A stretch of 64,000 nucleotides of DNA from Rhexocercosporidium sp. MPI-PUGE-AT-0058 (Eukaryota; Ascomycota; Leotiomycetes; Helotiales): positions 434,001 through 498,000 of the forward strand of contig JAGTJL010000021.1 of NCBI GenBank assembly GCA_020746875.1, given 5' to 3'. Each line of letters begins with the position of its first letter. Position 1 is the stretch's first letter. The translations under genes and the position numbers were made by a program. Positions 34,672 through 45,180 of the stretch are shown here, piece by piece. The notes under the pieces were generated by a model. It had not been told where the DNA came from, made no database searches, and saw nothing but the letters and a program-made list of their open reading frames with translations.

Positions 34672-35668
34672 GTCTCGTTTATGTATATGGTCTATCGGAA
34701 GCTATCCTGGAGCTTTTGATCCTTTGGTATATATGCTAGTATGCCTTGGCGTAAAATTAGAGCTAATATGGGGTTAAGTATTGTCGATAAGGCTGGTTTG
34801 TCGGGGAGGCAGCACGGGGAACGGCGAGAGCCCCCAAATTCCATGCTTGTTGCAAAATAATCGTCAAAATAATTGTCAGTTCCCGTTCCTCCCACCTAAG
34901 CAGTAAGTTTTCAGGATGTTCGATTTTTAAGGACATAGACTACTCCAAAGGAATATGGGCCAAATCTAACTCCTTAGTCACGGTCGAGTCGTGACAAACT
35001 CTAAAAAGGGTAAAGCATCAGAGCGTCAAGCCATCAGGCAATCGGACGACCTAAAAATACGACTCCCTAGGTAGGAGAAACGGGAACTGGTCATTACACC
35101 TCTCAGGTGATGATGTAGTTCAAGCTCTTTCGGTGCTTCAGGTTGTTTTCGCAGGGTATGTGTCTTGAATTTGCGAGTGTGATCTCAAAAGACTATTTCT
35201 TGGGTTTCGTGGAAGTTTTGTTAATCTCTTGACTTTTTCCCGCCCCAACTGCAAAATAGGAGTTAAACTTATGATCTTTATTCTTAAGATGCCGAGCGCC
35301 GTTGCTAGCGAACCACTTTTTAAACTTTATCGCCCGGGAACTCCGCGAAATCTTATTCCGTGGTTCAAATGGAATACATTTTAACTTTACAAGCTTAGCG
35401 TTCCAATAAATGTTCCAGGCAAATGATCCGTGAAAGGTAGCAGCTCCTCTTTGGTCCCCGTATATCGTATGATGTCGAATCAGCTGGGCTGTGCAAGATG
35501 AATGGTTTCTTCAAGAACCTGAACGGATGTCAGCCTTGTGAGGATGTTCACGAGAGTTTTTTTTAATTTTTTTTAGGGGCGAGCACTCCTAAGTAGCATT
35601 GTTGACCTGGGGGTCCAGACTTTCATCGTCGACCCTCGCCGACAAATCGAATTCAAATACGGAGTACA
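34672..35668. other. Intergenic, AT-rich, no gene seen
   Basis: It lies between the F-box gene and the second Zn2Cys6 gene. T/A tracts occur near 35560 (a T8-AA-T8 block). No supported gene or repeat. Confidence 0.5.
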
Positions 35669-37615
35669 ATGGCTTCGGGAACAAACACACCTAGGAAGAG
35701 GCCCGAAGGCATAGCTACTCGCTCGCGTGGCGGTTGTCAGACATGCAGGTCCGTTCCTTCTCTTCTTCTCATTGGTCGTACCGGGACGATCTCATGGATT
35801 AGAAAGATCCCAGGGCTACGAAAAAGTCCAAGAAGGCACAACAGTGTCCAAGAGCGACCGCAGACTGCAGCCATGGTTACATCAATCAAACGCCCGTGTT
35901 GCACTTCTCCCCGCCATTTAGCTTTCAAACCCCAAGAAGAGAGCCCATGCTAACACCAAGATAGAATCCGTCGTGTCAAATGCGATGAAACGAAGCCAGC
36001 ATGTATACGATGCAAAAGGTTCGGGCGAGTCTGTGACGGGTACGAAGTTAACAGAAAGATCTACTATTACCACTACGAGCCAACCACCAAACGAGGTACT
36101 CAAAAAGATAACATACTGCCTGTGACTGTAGCCAGGAGCTCATATTCGCCCTCGGTACCTCCTATCACCATCCGATTCCAAGACGAGCAGGACGAACAAT
36201 ACTTTCGTCTCTTTCATTCGGAGACATGCTGTGCTCTCTCAGGCGGTTTCGATACGCCGCTGTGGAGCTTGATCGTTCTCCAAGCATGCCATGATGAGCC
36301 TTGCATATTACGCTGTGCTGTCGCTATTGCAGCTCTCGATCGAGCGTGCAAAGTCAGGAGCAACGAATCATGTTCTGATACAGCCGAGAAGCATCATCGA
36401 CATGCACTCATTCAGTACGGAAAAGCTCTGAAGGGCGTCCGAGACGTCATTCTATCCCGCCACGACTCCCTCCGAACGGCATTAATCGCAGCACTGCTCA
36501 TCTTCTGCTTCGAGAGCTTCCATGGGGATGTTAGACTCGCACTCACAAATGTGCGGAGTGCGGTGGACCTTCTACACGGTTGGCTGGCTGAGAAGTCGAT
36601 CACCGAGACTCCGATCGGGTTCTCCCCAGCGCCGCACATCGTGGAGCATGATCTAGTATCTGCTTTTGGCCGTCTGGACGTCCATCTCATGAGTTGGATC
36701 GATAAACCTCCTCCTCAGCGTAACAAGAATCTCAGCTGTGGCGTGACTGAATCAGAACCGATTCCCCTCGCATTTCAGAATTTGGCTGAAGCGAAAACGA
36801 GTTTCGAAAACCTGGCGACCCGTATCTTTGACTACCTATCCACGATCTCTAATCACAAAATAAAGAGAAAGACCTTCTCTTGCAGCTCACCTAAAAGCGA
36901 AACGTCAGACAGTTTTAACACAAGTACATCCTCTCGGGAAAAAGAAGGAGAGGATCTATTCTCCCCCTGCACAACTGCCATCGACCATGAACTCACACAA
37001 TGGATGTCAGCCTTCAAGCCCATCCTAACACATTCCCGCACCCCGGAAGGGAATCACACATTTACCGGCGCGATGACCCTCCGCATCCATGCCCTAACCC
37101 TCCAACTGTCTCTCCGCTCCTCTCTCTCCTCCACCAACACCAGCACCCTTCCATCAAATGTCTCTTCCCTCGTTCTGCCCGCATACTGCGAGATCGTCAT
37201 GCTGAGTAGAGAAATGGTTCATCATCCTAGCTTTGTACAGACATTTGTCTTTGATTCGGGGATCCTACCGAGTTTGTTTGTCGTGCTGATGAAGTGTGAG
37301 GATGATATGGTGAGGAGGGAGGCGTTGGATGTTGTTAAAAGGGCGGGGCCGAGAAGGGAGGGCGTTTGGGATAGTGGGATGGTTAGGAGGATTGGGGAGG
37401 AGGTTTTAAGAAGAGAAAAAGAGGAATTTAAGATTGGTGAGGGTGGAGTCGGGATGGGAGAGGGGTGGGTAGATATTCACTTACAGTGTTTGGGCACTAT
37501 GTTTCGTCTGCCTATGCCGAATGGGGAGGGAGGTGGAGAGGGGTATGTAAATGGGAGAGGGTTCTTGTTAGACTGGGTTGAGAGGTCTAGGAGGGTTCGT
37601 GGGGTTGTCAGGTGA
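35669..37615 (+). CDS. Zn2Cys6 fungal transcription factor
   Basis: Exon 1 is 35669-35748 and exon 2 is 35965-37615; the model gives 576 aa. The 216 bp intron is long for this region. Its donor GTCCGT is weak, but the branch GCTAAC and acceptor GATAG are good and only this join rebuilds the cluster: C23-x2-C26-x6-C33-x6-C40-x2-C43-x6-C50 ('GCQTCR', 'IRRVKCDETKPACIRCKRF', 'VCDGY'). The intron falls in phase 2 of the codon after the second Cys, the same place as in the Zn2Cys6 gene at 17990-19680. The following region 'YFRLFHSETCCALSGGFD...LWSLIVLQACHDEPC' fits the PF11951-type family that opens with an aromatic block and 'ILRCAVAIAALDRA'. The C-terminal 70 residues are Gly-rich with a basic end, unusual for the family. 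Nuclear regulator; targets unknown. Confidence 0.88.
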
Positions 37616-39634
37616 GATCACAGCTGATGGTCGACATATGTCGTGTCCGCCGGTGCCCGGTGGCTGGATCTTTCCAGACAGGGTACCGATTCTGCAAATG
37701 GTTTTGTAAGAGCTGTCGCTCAAATGCTCTCAGAAGTCGAAATTGTATCTGACCTACTAAACTTCATGATTATATTTGCATGCGGCTTCTGTGGATGGCA
37801 TGTACAAACATGTTGTAAACTAGAAATCTCGCTTCCTCTCAAATTCCATTTCACGCACACCTCGACTTCTTTTCATTATTATCACTTCCTTTTCCTTCTT
37901 GCCAGCCGTCGACTTATCCTGTCTTCCCTTGCTTTGTTCTTTGAGTATATTATATTTTTGTTTCAGTATGGGTGAGGCGGTGGATGTGACTTTCCATGGG
38001 AGGCGAGGGGTTTCTTTTTTTGGCGTGGCGTGTGATGTGATTGATGATTGTAGGCATCAAATTCGCTAACTGGTTATGGCGAGGAATTCTGTCGTTGAAA
38101 CAATGGGAAGGAACGCTGGGGTGCATCTCCCTACGCCGGTCCAATCGTCAGCCGAGACCTGGGATGATCGAACCGACATTTCCGAGTCCAGTTTAGTACT
38201 AGGAGAGCGCCATGATGAGACTGTTGGCGACTCTGCGAGGATGTGTTGTGAGATTGCGGACATGTGCTCAAGCGACTCAAACTCCGATGAGGATGATGAG
38301 GAGGAATTTTTCAGTACCATGCCCTTGCCATTCAACAACGGAAAGACATCCCAAAAGATCTCTCCAGGCTCGACTGTAACCACGACCCCAAGTTTGGGCT
38401 AATCTGGAATAGATAGGAATCATTCAATCTGCAAAGGAAGCACGCAGCTGCCTCCGAGTGATGCAAGAGGAACCAGAGATGTCTCTACGGACTCGACGTT
38501 GAGCACAAACCCGAGTTTAGATCTATAGCTAGTCAAAGAAGAGGAAATCGTTTCCCATTAGATAGGCCGCTGCATATTCTAGAGATCTCTTCCGATTCTA
38601 TACTTAGGCATAAATCCGACGTCAGACTTTGCCTGCCTACGGCGAATAGGACGAGGATGAAGAGAAAACAACTCGACCTGTATCTCCCCTCACCAAAGAG
38701 CACGAGGCGAATCTACATCTACATTCTACATCGAACACTTCTCCAACTCACATTTTTGGATCTTCTCCTCCTAGAGACCTGCGATCCGAGCGAGATAAAG
38801 CACGAGAGGTATTCTGAAAACCGCCATGACTCTGACAAAGTTGCTCGAGGAGCTTGAAAATTCAGCCCATTTCAATGTAACCTTGACTCCCCTTATCTAG
38901 AATTGGGAAGAGGAAACCTAACGATGATGCCGAATTCATTATTCTTCGAGGATTTTGCAGAATTTCCGGGATCGGAAAGCTCAGTCTCGGACCCAGATGA
39001 TCTTGATCAGCTGCCAAGAACCGATCTACAAGGAGTTTCGTTTTCTCGAGAAGAATTAACAGAAGTTTACAAACGTCAAGGCGCGGACTAGAGAATTAGG
39101 AGCAGACCAGCTGCCTATAGAAATTCATTCTGATGTGTCTGAGCTCGGCTGCAGCAAAGCATCAAGGAAATGGAGATACTTAGATGGGTTCCGCGAGATG
39201 TATTTAGGCCACTGGATATGGGATCTTAATGTTCATCCCCTTGCCCATGAACTGATCCTCTTAACATCAAGGACTGTTCGCTATTTACCGAATCTCCCCT
39301 CCTAGGTAGTTGCTCTGGGCTTTTAAGATATTAACGTCGCTTGTCCAATGGGGTCACACGATCTACGTGCTCTTGCCGCTGAGGCTTGAACTGGGACTAG
39401 TGGTACAACACATAGCCGCCAGCCTCTCCAAAAACTCATGTTGACATCTTTGTTCCTCAAACCACAATTCTGCTGACCAGGACGAACATATGATACCGCA
39501 ATATTCCCTCCCTACATATACTTCATAAATATACAATCATATCCATTTTTTTTTAACATAGTACTCCGTCCAACACTATCATCTCGGGGTCAGCGGTCTT
39601 AAGTTGACAATCGATAACCAACCAAGTCCTCAAA
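37616..39634. other. Repeat-bearing, gene-poor region with decayed coding look
   Basis: A 109-codon frame at 38076-38402 (acidic 'SDSNSDEDDEEEF', ending 'TVTTTPSLG') and a 62-codon frame at 38903-39091 look like scraps of an acidic, Ser-rich protein. Between them, three degenerate copies of a ~45 nt block occur about 106-121 bp apart (38356-38400, 38477-38524, 38583-38628). They share an AGATNTCTC start and a CTCGAC...CCCGAGTTT-like middle. A 23 nt word at 38043-38065 recurs at 41671-41693 with two changes. I cannot build a full gene. Confidence 0.4.
38356..38628 (+). repeat. Three degenerate ~45-nt repeats, period about 106-121 bp
   Basis: Copies at 38356-38400, 38477-38524 and 38583-38628 begin AGATCTCTCC, AGATGTCTCT and AGATCTCTTC. 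They then run through GGCTCGACTGT, GACTCGACGTT and GATTCTATACT. The first is still in the open frame of 38076-38402; the others follow stops. Best read as an eroded tandem coding repeat. Confidence 0.4.
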
Positions 39635-40368
39635 ATGAGGAAGAACATCCACACCAACATAATGCTAGATTTAGAATGTACAGGAATCCTCCCTAACCCA
39701 TGCCTTCTCCAAATTGGGGCTGTGCACTTCGACATTAACACCGGAGAAGAATACTCGCATTTTTGTACTCCCGTCAGCCTCAAGTCATGTGAGGATGTCA
39801 ACTTGCAAAGCACTCAAGATACCATGGAATGGTTGTTAAAACACTCGCCACAAGTCCTTGAAGCTAGTGAGAAGTCAGAAGTCACGATCTTCCAAGCTCT
39901 GTTTCGATTCAATATTTTTGTCAGGGAGGCTATTCGGTCGACTAGACATCGCTTGGAGGAGAGTGGCCGTTTGTATGCTTCTGATATTTCGGAGCCTATG
40001 ATCTGGGGAAATGGCGCTGTTGCTGATAATATATGTAAGTGTGCTGTTTTTCTTTTCATCGCTTTTATTTACCTTAAGTCTTTTTATTTGTCTCGGCACG
40101 AAGTTGACGCGACCTCCATCGCTTAGGGATAGACTCAGCATACGCAGCATGTGGAATGTCAGATCGAAAGCCATGGACATTCAAGAACGACATGTGCGTC
40201 AGAACATTAGTCCGAACGGCTAGTGATATCCTCGGACGCAATTTCGCTAGAGAAGAGCGCTTCCAGGGTACGAGACACGATGCGCTACTGCTACCGTTCA
40301 GATTAAAGGGCCAATTAAGCGAATTTCCAAAACCTTATATTTCTCACAACTGCTATATACACGTATAA
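39635..40368 (+). CDS. DEDDh-type 3'-5' exonuclease-like protein, C-terminus truncated
   Basis: Exon 1 is 39635-40034 and exon 2 is 40127-40368; the 92 bp intron (GTAAGT...CTTAG) gives 213 aa. Motif I is 'IMLDLECTGILPNPCLLQIGAV' (D12, E14). Motif II is 'MIWGNGAVADNI' (Asp near 131), followed across the intron by 'WIDSAYAACGM'. Motif III 'RFQGTRHDAL' supplies the His (H184), but the following Asp, expected as 'HDALDD', is missing; the frame instead reads LLPFRLKGQ and stops. The spacing resembles the Rv2179c-like/RNase T-like exoribonuclease family. A Tc1/mariner remnant starts about 60 bp downstream, so the 3' end was possibly damaged by that insertion or by later point mutation. It is likely inactive as it stands (inference). 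Substrate unknown. Confidence 0.65.
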
Positions 40369-40430
40369 CTCCACCAAATTTGAAGCTATTCGCAAACTAA
40401 TTGCATTTCTAGACTCGTTAGACTCTCTTC

Positions 40431-41668
40431 TTTAATTGCAGCCAAAAATCGCAAGTATAGGAGCAAAACTGACCTCAATATTTTATTTGCCACCTATCTG
40501 CCGCGATACAGGCCTCAATTCTATGGCTCATCGTCTAATATAAAGCATCGAACCTTGCCTTAGGAATCGCAGCCCAACACACCTTTAGAGCCTCTTCCAT
40601 ATCCTCGCGGTCCTGTTCCGACTTCCCTTTTAACGCTAAGAGCTCGGGGTACATTTCTATAAGAAGCTTTTTGAGGAGGTCCCAAATATGCTCGATCGGG
40701 TTCAAGTCCGGGGAGTAAGGTGGCCAATCGATGCGAGTTATGCCATGTTCTATAAACCAATCCCGAACCTTATAAGCAGTATGGATCGGGGCATTATCCT
40801 ATATAAATATATAGCCCGGATCATTTAATTCCTTATACCAGGGGCTAACTTGTGCGTCCAGGACCTCGATATAAGAGTTGGCAGAATACCCATGCTTTTT
40901 AGACTTAAAATCTCGATCCATAACATATAAATCAGACCTCCCGTGATCCCAAAAGCATCCCCATACCATGACTGACATGCCCTTCGCAGCTGAGTAGGTT
41001 TAGATCATGTCTCGATCCCATTTCTGAGCAGGAGTGCGAAAAACCCATTCTTGCTTTTTACCCCGCCCCCGCTTGACAGAACACTCGTCACTCCATATAT
41101 ATAACCCCCATTCCTCGTACGTCATATGCCTATGCCGTATACACTAAGCAAGCCTCGCAGCGGCGTGTTCTTCTGTGAGCTCAGGCCTCTTCTTAGCTCT
41201 CTAATTGCGTATGTTGTGCTTCCGTAACTCGCGCTTGATCGTAGAGTCCGAATATTTCTTTCCCTGGGCATCTCGAACCTCCTGGTAGGTGTCCTTCAGG
41301 TTATTGATTATATGGCGAACAAGGGATCGTAGGTCTCGTACGGTATAAGTCTTTGTAGTACTAGGTCTAGGCTGGGAGACTCCTTCGACGCGTAAATGTG
41401 CGAGGGCGAGGGTAGAGCGAACGGCCGAGCGGGAGACTTTGAGGAGGGTCTAAATACCCTTAGATTTTATTCCGTCGGCGTAGGCCTGTTCAATGCGGCC
41501 TCTTTTGTATGGAGTAATATCCTTCCCACGAGTAATATTTGGTGATATGGCACCAAGGGGCCTGCGTTGAGGTGGCATTTTGTTGTAAGATAAATAGTGA
41601 AGAGAAAGCTGTGACGCGAAAATTCGCGCTTTTACGCGTTTTCGGCTAATTAATCTGACCTAGTACAG
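40431..41668 (-). mobile_element. Tc1/mariner-type DNA transposon remnant
   Basis: The element encloses the minus-strand transposase relic. The ends are imperfect inverted repeats: left TTAATTGCAGCCAAAAATCGC (40431-40451) and, read inward from the right, TTAATTAGCCGAAAACGC (within 41637-41654). The right end probably extends to CTGTACTAGGTCAG at 41655-41668, next to a TA (41669-41670) as expected for TA target insertion. The left border is uncertain by tens of bases. Length of about 1.24 kb is normal for the family. It sits between the truncated exonuclease gene and another decayed reading frame. Confidence 0.75.
40475..41578 (-). pseudogene. Tc1/mariner (DDE_3) transposase with six nonsense codons
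   Basis: A single frame of 368 codons from ATG 41578 to TGA 40475-40477 has no frameshift but six in-frame stops, at codons 43, 126, 145, 193, 260 and 348 (41450, 41201, 41144, 41000, 40799, 40535 for the lowest base). The N-terminal helix-turn-helix part includes 'ITPYKRGRIEQAYADGIKS'. The DDE part has 'WSDECSV' (first Asp), 'DNAPIHTAYKVRDWFIEHG' (second Asp) and the family phrase 'WPPYSPDLNPIEHIWDLLKK' (third acidic residue). Every stop is one CpA-to-TpA step (either strand) from a Gln or Trp codon. That is the mark of repeat-induced point mutation. The protein is dead; no autonomous function remains. Confidence 0.92.
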
Positions 41669-42400
41669 TAGATGATTGTAGACATCAGATTCGGTACATG
41701 GTGAAGGCTAGAAATGCTATGATTGGTCTGTCTGAGAAATCAAAACCGGCATCAGGTCGTCCGATGACACTGCCTATTCGGGAAAAGAAGGGTGTGGAAT
41801 TGATGGATGCGAATGTTGAGGATGTATCCATTGGCTTTACGGCACTTGACTTAGGTGATTCAGCAAAGGATATCTCGACAAACGAGCATCCCACGCTCAG
41901 CTCTAAGGCAGGGGAATCTGTTGACAAAATGTCTCTGCAGCCTCCGACAACTACTGGCTCAACTGGCGCTCACGAAACACCTTCATACACCGGGGCGGAC
42001 CAAAAGCTCAACAGAAGACCGGATGGACTCATATCATCAACCCCAGAGTCTTTACCTTCGACCACGAAGAAAGAAACTGTAGCAGTTACGTTGCACCGCT
42101 CGGACGCCCAGTCTTCGCTCTCTTCATCCCCGTGGATGTGCTGCCAATGCGGTCCTAGGCCTTTTCAGCAGCCACGAGATGTACAATTAGCTTCTAGCCA
42201 TTTGGCCATTGGGCCACTTCCGCGAATGCTTCACCAATACAAGGAGAACACGTACCCACGGCAATCGATACGTATCTGTAATACATCCTTCCGCCGAAAC
42301 GAACCTTTTGCGAGGCGCTAGTGAGAAAGAGATTTCAGAAACGAGCTGTTTGGGTGTCATGGATCGGGCCGTCAGAGCCGGATAGATGGTCATGAAACTT
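41669..42400 (+). other. Possible decayed gene with a WxCCxCG motif
   Basis: An open frame at 41698-42321 (207 codons, ATG at 41698) is Ser/Thr-rich and contains 'PWMCCQCGPRPF', which resembles the WxCCxCG zinc-ribbon words of some fungal hypothetical proteins. The second Cys pair expected downstream is not in frame, so the gene may be shifted or eroded. The 23-nt word shared with 38043-38065 lies just before the ATG and ends in TTGTAG, so it could be an intron end. No firm function. Confidence 0.3.
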
Positions 42401-44100
42401 GCTTCATATTTCTTTGGGCCTAATCTTTGATTTTTACCGGCGAAGTTCTAGCCCTTTACAGCCAGTTTTTCCCCTTGTGAAATCGTCACTCCTCCTCAAG
42501 CCGATTCACGTGAAACAAAGAGATCCGCAGGCCAAGATAGAGTGTTATTACCCAGCGTGCAAGTCTGAGAAGCCCGTTGTGTGATACTTGCAGTATTTTA
42601 AAAGCCATGTGCAGACCGTGCATGGTATCAAGCTTCGAGAACCAAGGTTTGTGGGTTCGACTGATAGACTGCGTTCTATTTCATATATATATCCTCTTAT
42701 TTATGTTTGCTATTTCGAAGAAGTCACTGTTGTGGGAGTAGTTCACCGTACGTAGTGCCTGGAAACGTAAATAGCGGGATAAAGAAGATTTCTGGCAGAA
42801 ACTCAGAGCTGTTCGCGCCGTAAATTAACTCTCAATCACTTCACGGTGCTACTCACACTGAACGCAATTACCTCAAATGAAAAGATTCGCTTGCTAATAT
42901 AAAGTGTTGATATAAGAGCTTGTTCTTGAACAATTGCAGGATTCTAAAGGCCATGAGGGCTTAGGCTTGTTACAATTGTGGAGGTGATACTAAAAACGAC
43001 GGCGAGTAGTAGGGTCAGAGACTCTCAAATCCTCCGCGTCACCCTTCGCCTTCTATCTCCTTAGACTACTTCTGATGCTGACTCCGTCGTTTCCTTCCGC
43101 CCTCTTTCATATACTTTGTCCATGGTGTTGTATTCTCGTCTTCGTTGAACTCAAGTTGTATTTGCCGCTGGCGGATACTGTGCAGTGTGCAGAGTTGAAG
43201 TGTCACTTTGTTGTATCGTAGAAACAATCCAATCTCCTCAGACCAGCTGATGTTAAACAGCTCTATGACTTCCTCTTCTTCTCGAGTACATTTGTAACTC
43301 TAACGAAGTTTAAAGCTATTTGAAATGATATGGATTGTAGGAAAGAAGCTTACAGATTGGTACTTTGCCTAGTTTCTGCCAGTCTCCATTTCGGATCATC
43401 CCTAAACTTCAATCCTCCTTCCATCCAACCCGAATGTAAACTCATGACCTGGAGAAAGTCGGTTCGTCCCCGGATGTCCAAACTACCCCAGTCGGTTCAG
43501 ATACGTACTCCTGGAACGTGGCGATGCGTTGAAGGACTGACCGCTCATCTTGATACTAGCCGTGGGCCGTCTTGTTCAGATCATCGAATGCTCTGAATAG
43601 ATCAGTAGGGTGTTGTTTCTTTTGGCAGATGCCCGCAGGTATTGTAATAATGCCATCTTTAACGTTGGAGAACGACGGGTGGAGAAGCCTGGAAAGCTCC
43701 ATTGTCGGCCCTAATGTAAGATTGACAGTCAAGCTATCCATAAATTTAGAGATGGGGAATACAGGCCAAAGCTAACAGTACCACGACACACGAGCGAAAG
43801 TGTGCTCCTAGCAAGCGCCTCAGCAAGCGCGCTAGCACTCGGCTTGCGTCCAATTCGATGCATGGAATGGAGGATTAAATAGTGGACCTTCTCTTCTTCG
43901 TGTGTGCTTGATCGCAAGCTTATCTGTGACAACTGAAAGGAAGATGTTATTCTCCAACACAAAGGTTCTTGGTGTCTAGGGACGTCCGCTCTTGGGATAT
44001 TTACAGTAGAATCTAGTGAGGCATCTGAGAATTGTAGATGATGTACTAAAAAAAAGGGGGGAGATGAATACTTGGAACCATCGAATCTTATGAGGCTAGT

Positions 44101-44400
44101 TTGACCATCAAAGAGGTGAACTTAACCCCTGCTGTCTATTTCAACAGGTCTCAGCTAGTTGAAGCAGACAAACCTCTGCTTGGTGCAATAATCCCTGCTC
44201 ACAGAAAATTTGGGACGCATAAGGTTGATAACCTGACTTTGCTATCGGAAATAAGGAAGGCCTATGTGAGACAAAAAGGAGTTTGCTGATGAGAATTTCA
44301 TCATCAGAGAAGAGATGGTCTTGTTTTGGGAACAAATTGGGAATGCCAAGTCGCAACACTCGTTTACCCAGATGTGGGAAGAGGAGGAAATCAGAAGCTG
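44101..44400 (+). pseudogene. Frameshifted fragment of an unrecognised charged protein
   Basis: The frame from 44101 reads to a TGA at 44287-44289, but the +1 frame picks up at 'EFADENFIIREEMVLFWEQIGNAKSQ' with the same charged, helical composition and no gap. A single-base change would join them. No start context, domain or intron was identified. Confidence 0.3.
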
Positions 44401-45139
44401 TACCGCGTCTTCAAAGACCATAGTCGGAATTGTTATGTTGCGTATCTGAAGATGGAATATGAGGGGAGCTGGGAGAAGGCGGAGAGATTGTGGGAGGAAA
44501 TCGATTGTTTGGAAAGAGCAAACACACGGAGAACGAGACACTAGTACCATGGCAGCGTTCGTGAAGTCTTGATCGTGGACTTGCAAAAATAATCAGCGAT
44601 GGTACAAAGCACAACAAGTGGCCATACCGGCTTTGGAGATCGCACAAAATGTTATGTTATGTTCATGGCAGTCTGGCAATTGGGGGATATCTTCTCTTCC
44701 TAGGGACATTGCGCAAGCTATACGCCGTGGGCATATTGCTGCTGGTCACTTGATTGATACCGCGGGGTGCTAGAGGTAAATTATTGATATCTATGAAGTG
44801 TGCAGTTAGAATCCACATTGAAACACTCGGGAGCAGCACCCGTGGACTTCGGGTCACATGAGAACGCTGCAGAAGATAGAGAGTCGACATATTTTGGAAG
44901 GCGAAATACCGGAGACTATCCACCCTTACGTTTGAAGGGAAAAGCGGATAAGGTGAGAATGGAGGTCTGTCAAAAACTCTGCTCATAGAGATGTTTACTG
45001 TGGAGTATAGATTTCAGTAGGTTCGATGATTTTTGGTGCTCTCTACTCATAACTTATGTACAAGTAATGCTTCGATTCCTAGAAAGAAAGAAAAAAATCT
45101 TCTCAACTCGCATGCTCGTTCTGCTCGTTCTGCATTTTC

Positions 45140-45156
45140 TGATTATCAGATAATCA
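45140..45156. promoter_or_regulatory. Perfect palindrome with facing GATAA words
   Basis: TGATTATC-A-GATAATCA has 8-bp arms and a 1-nt centre. It lies 25 bp beyond the stop of the GH43 gene, so it may be part of its 3' end structure. It also contains two head-to-head GATAA words, the core of GATA-factor (AreA-type) sites. Function is inferred only. Confidence 0.35.
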
Positions 45157-45180
45157 CAAGCAACTTTTCGACAACCCAAT

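Larger units (their letters stand above)
42401..45180. other. Gene-poor region with scraps of decayed coding sequence
   Basis: 2.8 kb contain only short frames. The best is 44101-44540 plus. Its text 'PLLGAIIPAHRKFGTHKVDNLTLLSEIRKAYVRQK' stops, and one base shift continues it as 'EFADENFIIREEMVLFWEQIG'. That is coherent helical coding text broken by a frameshift, so it is a probable pseudogene fragment of unknown family. At the right edge, an 8-bp-arm palindrome with two facing GATAA words lies at 45140-45156. Confidence 0.4.
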
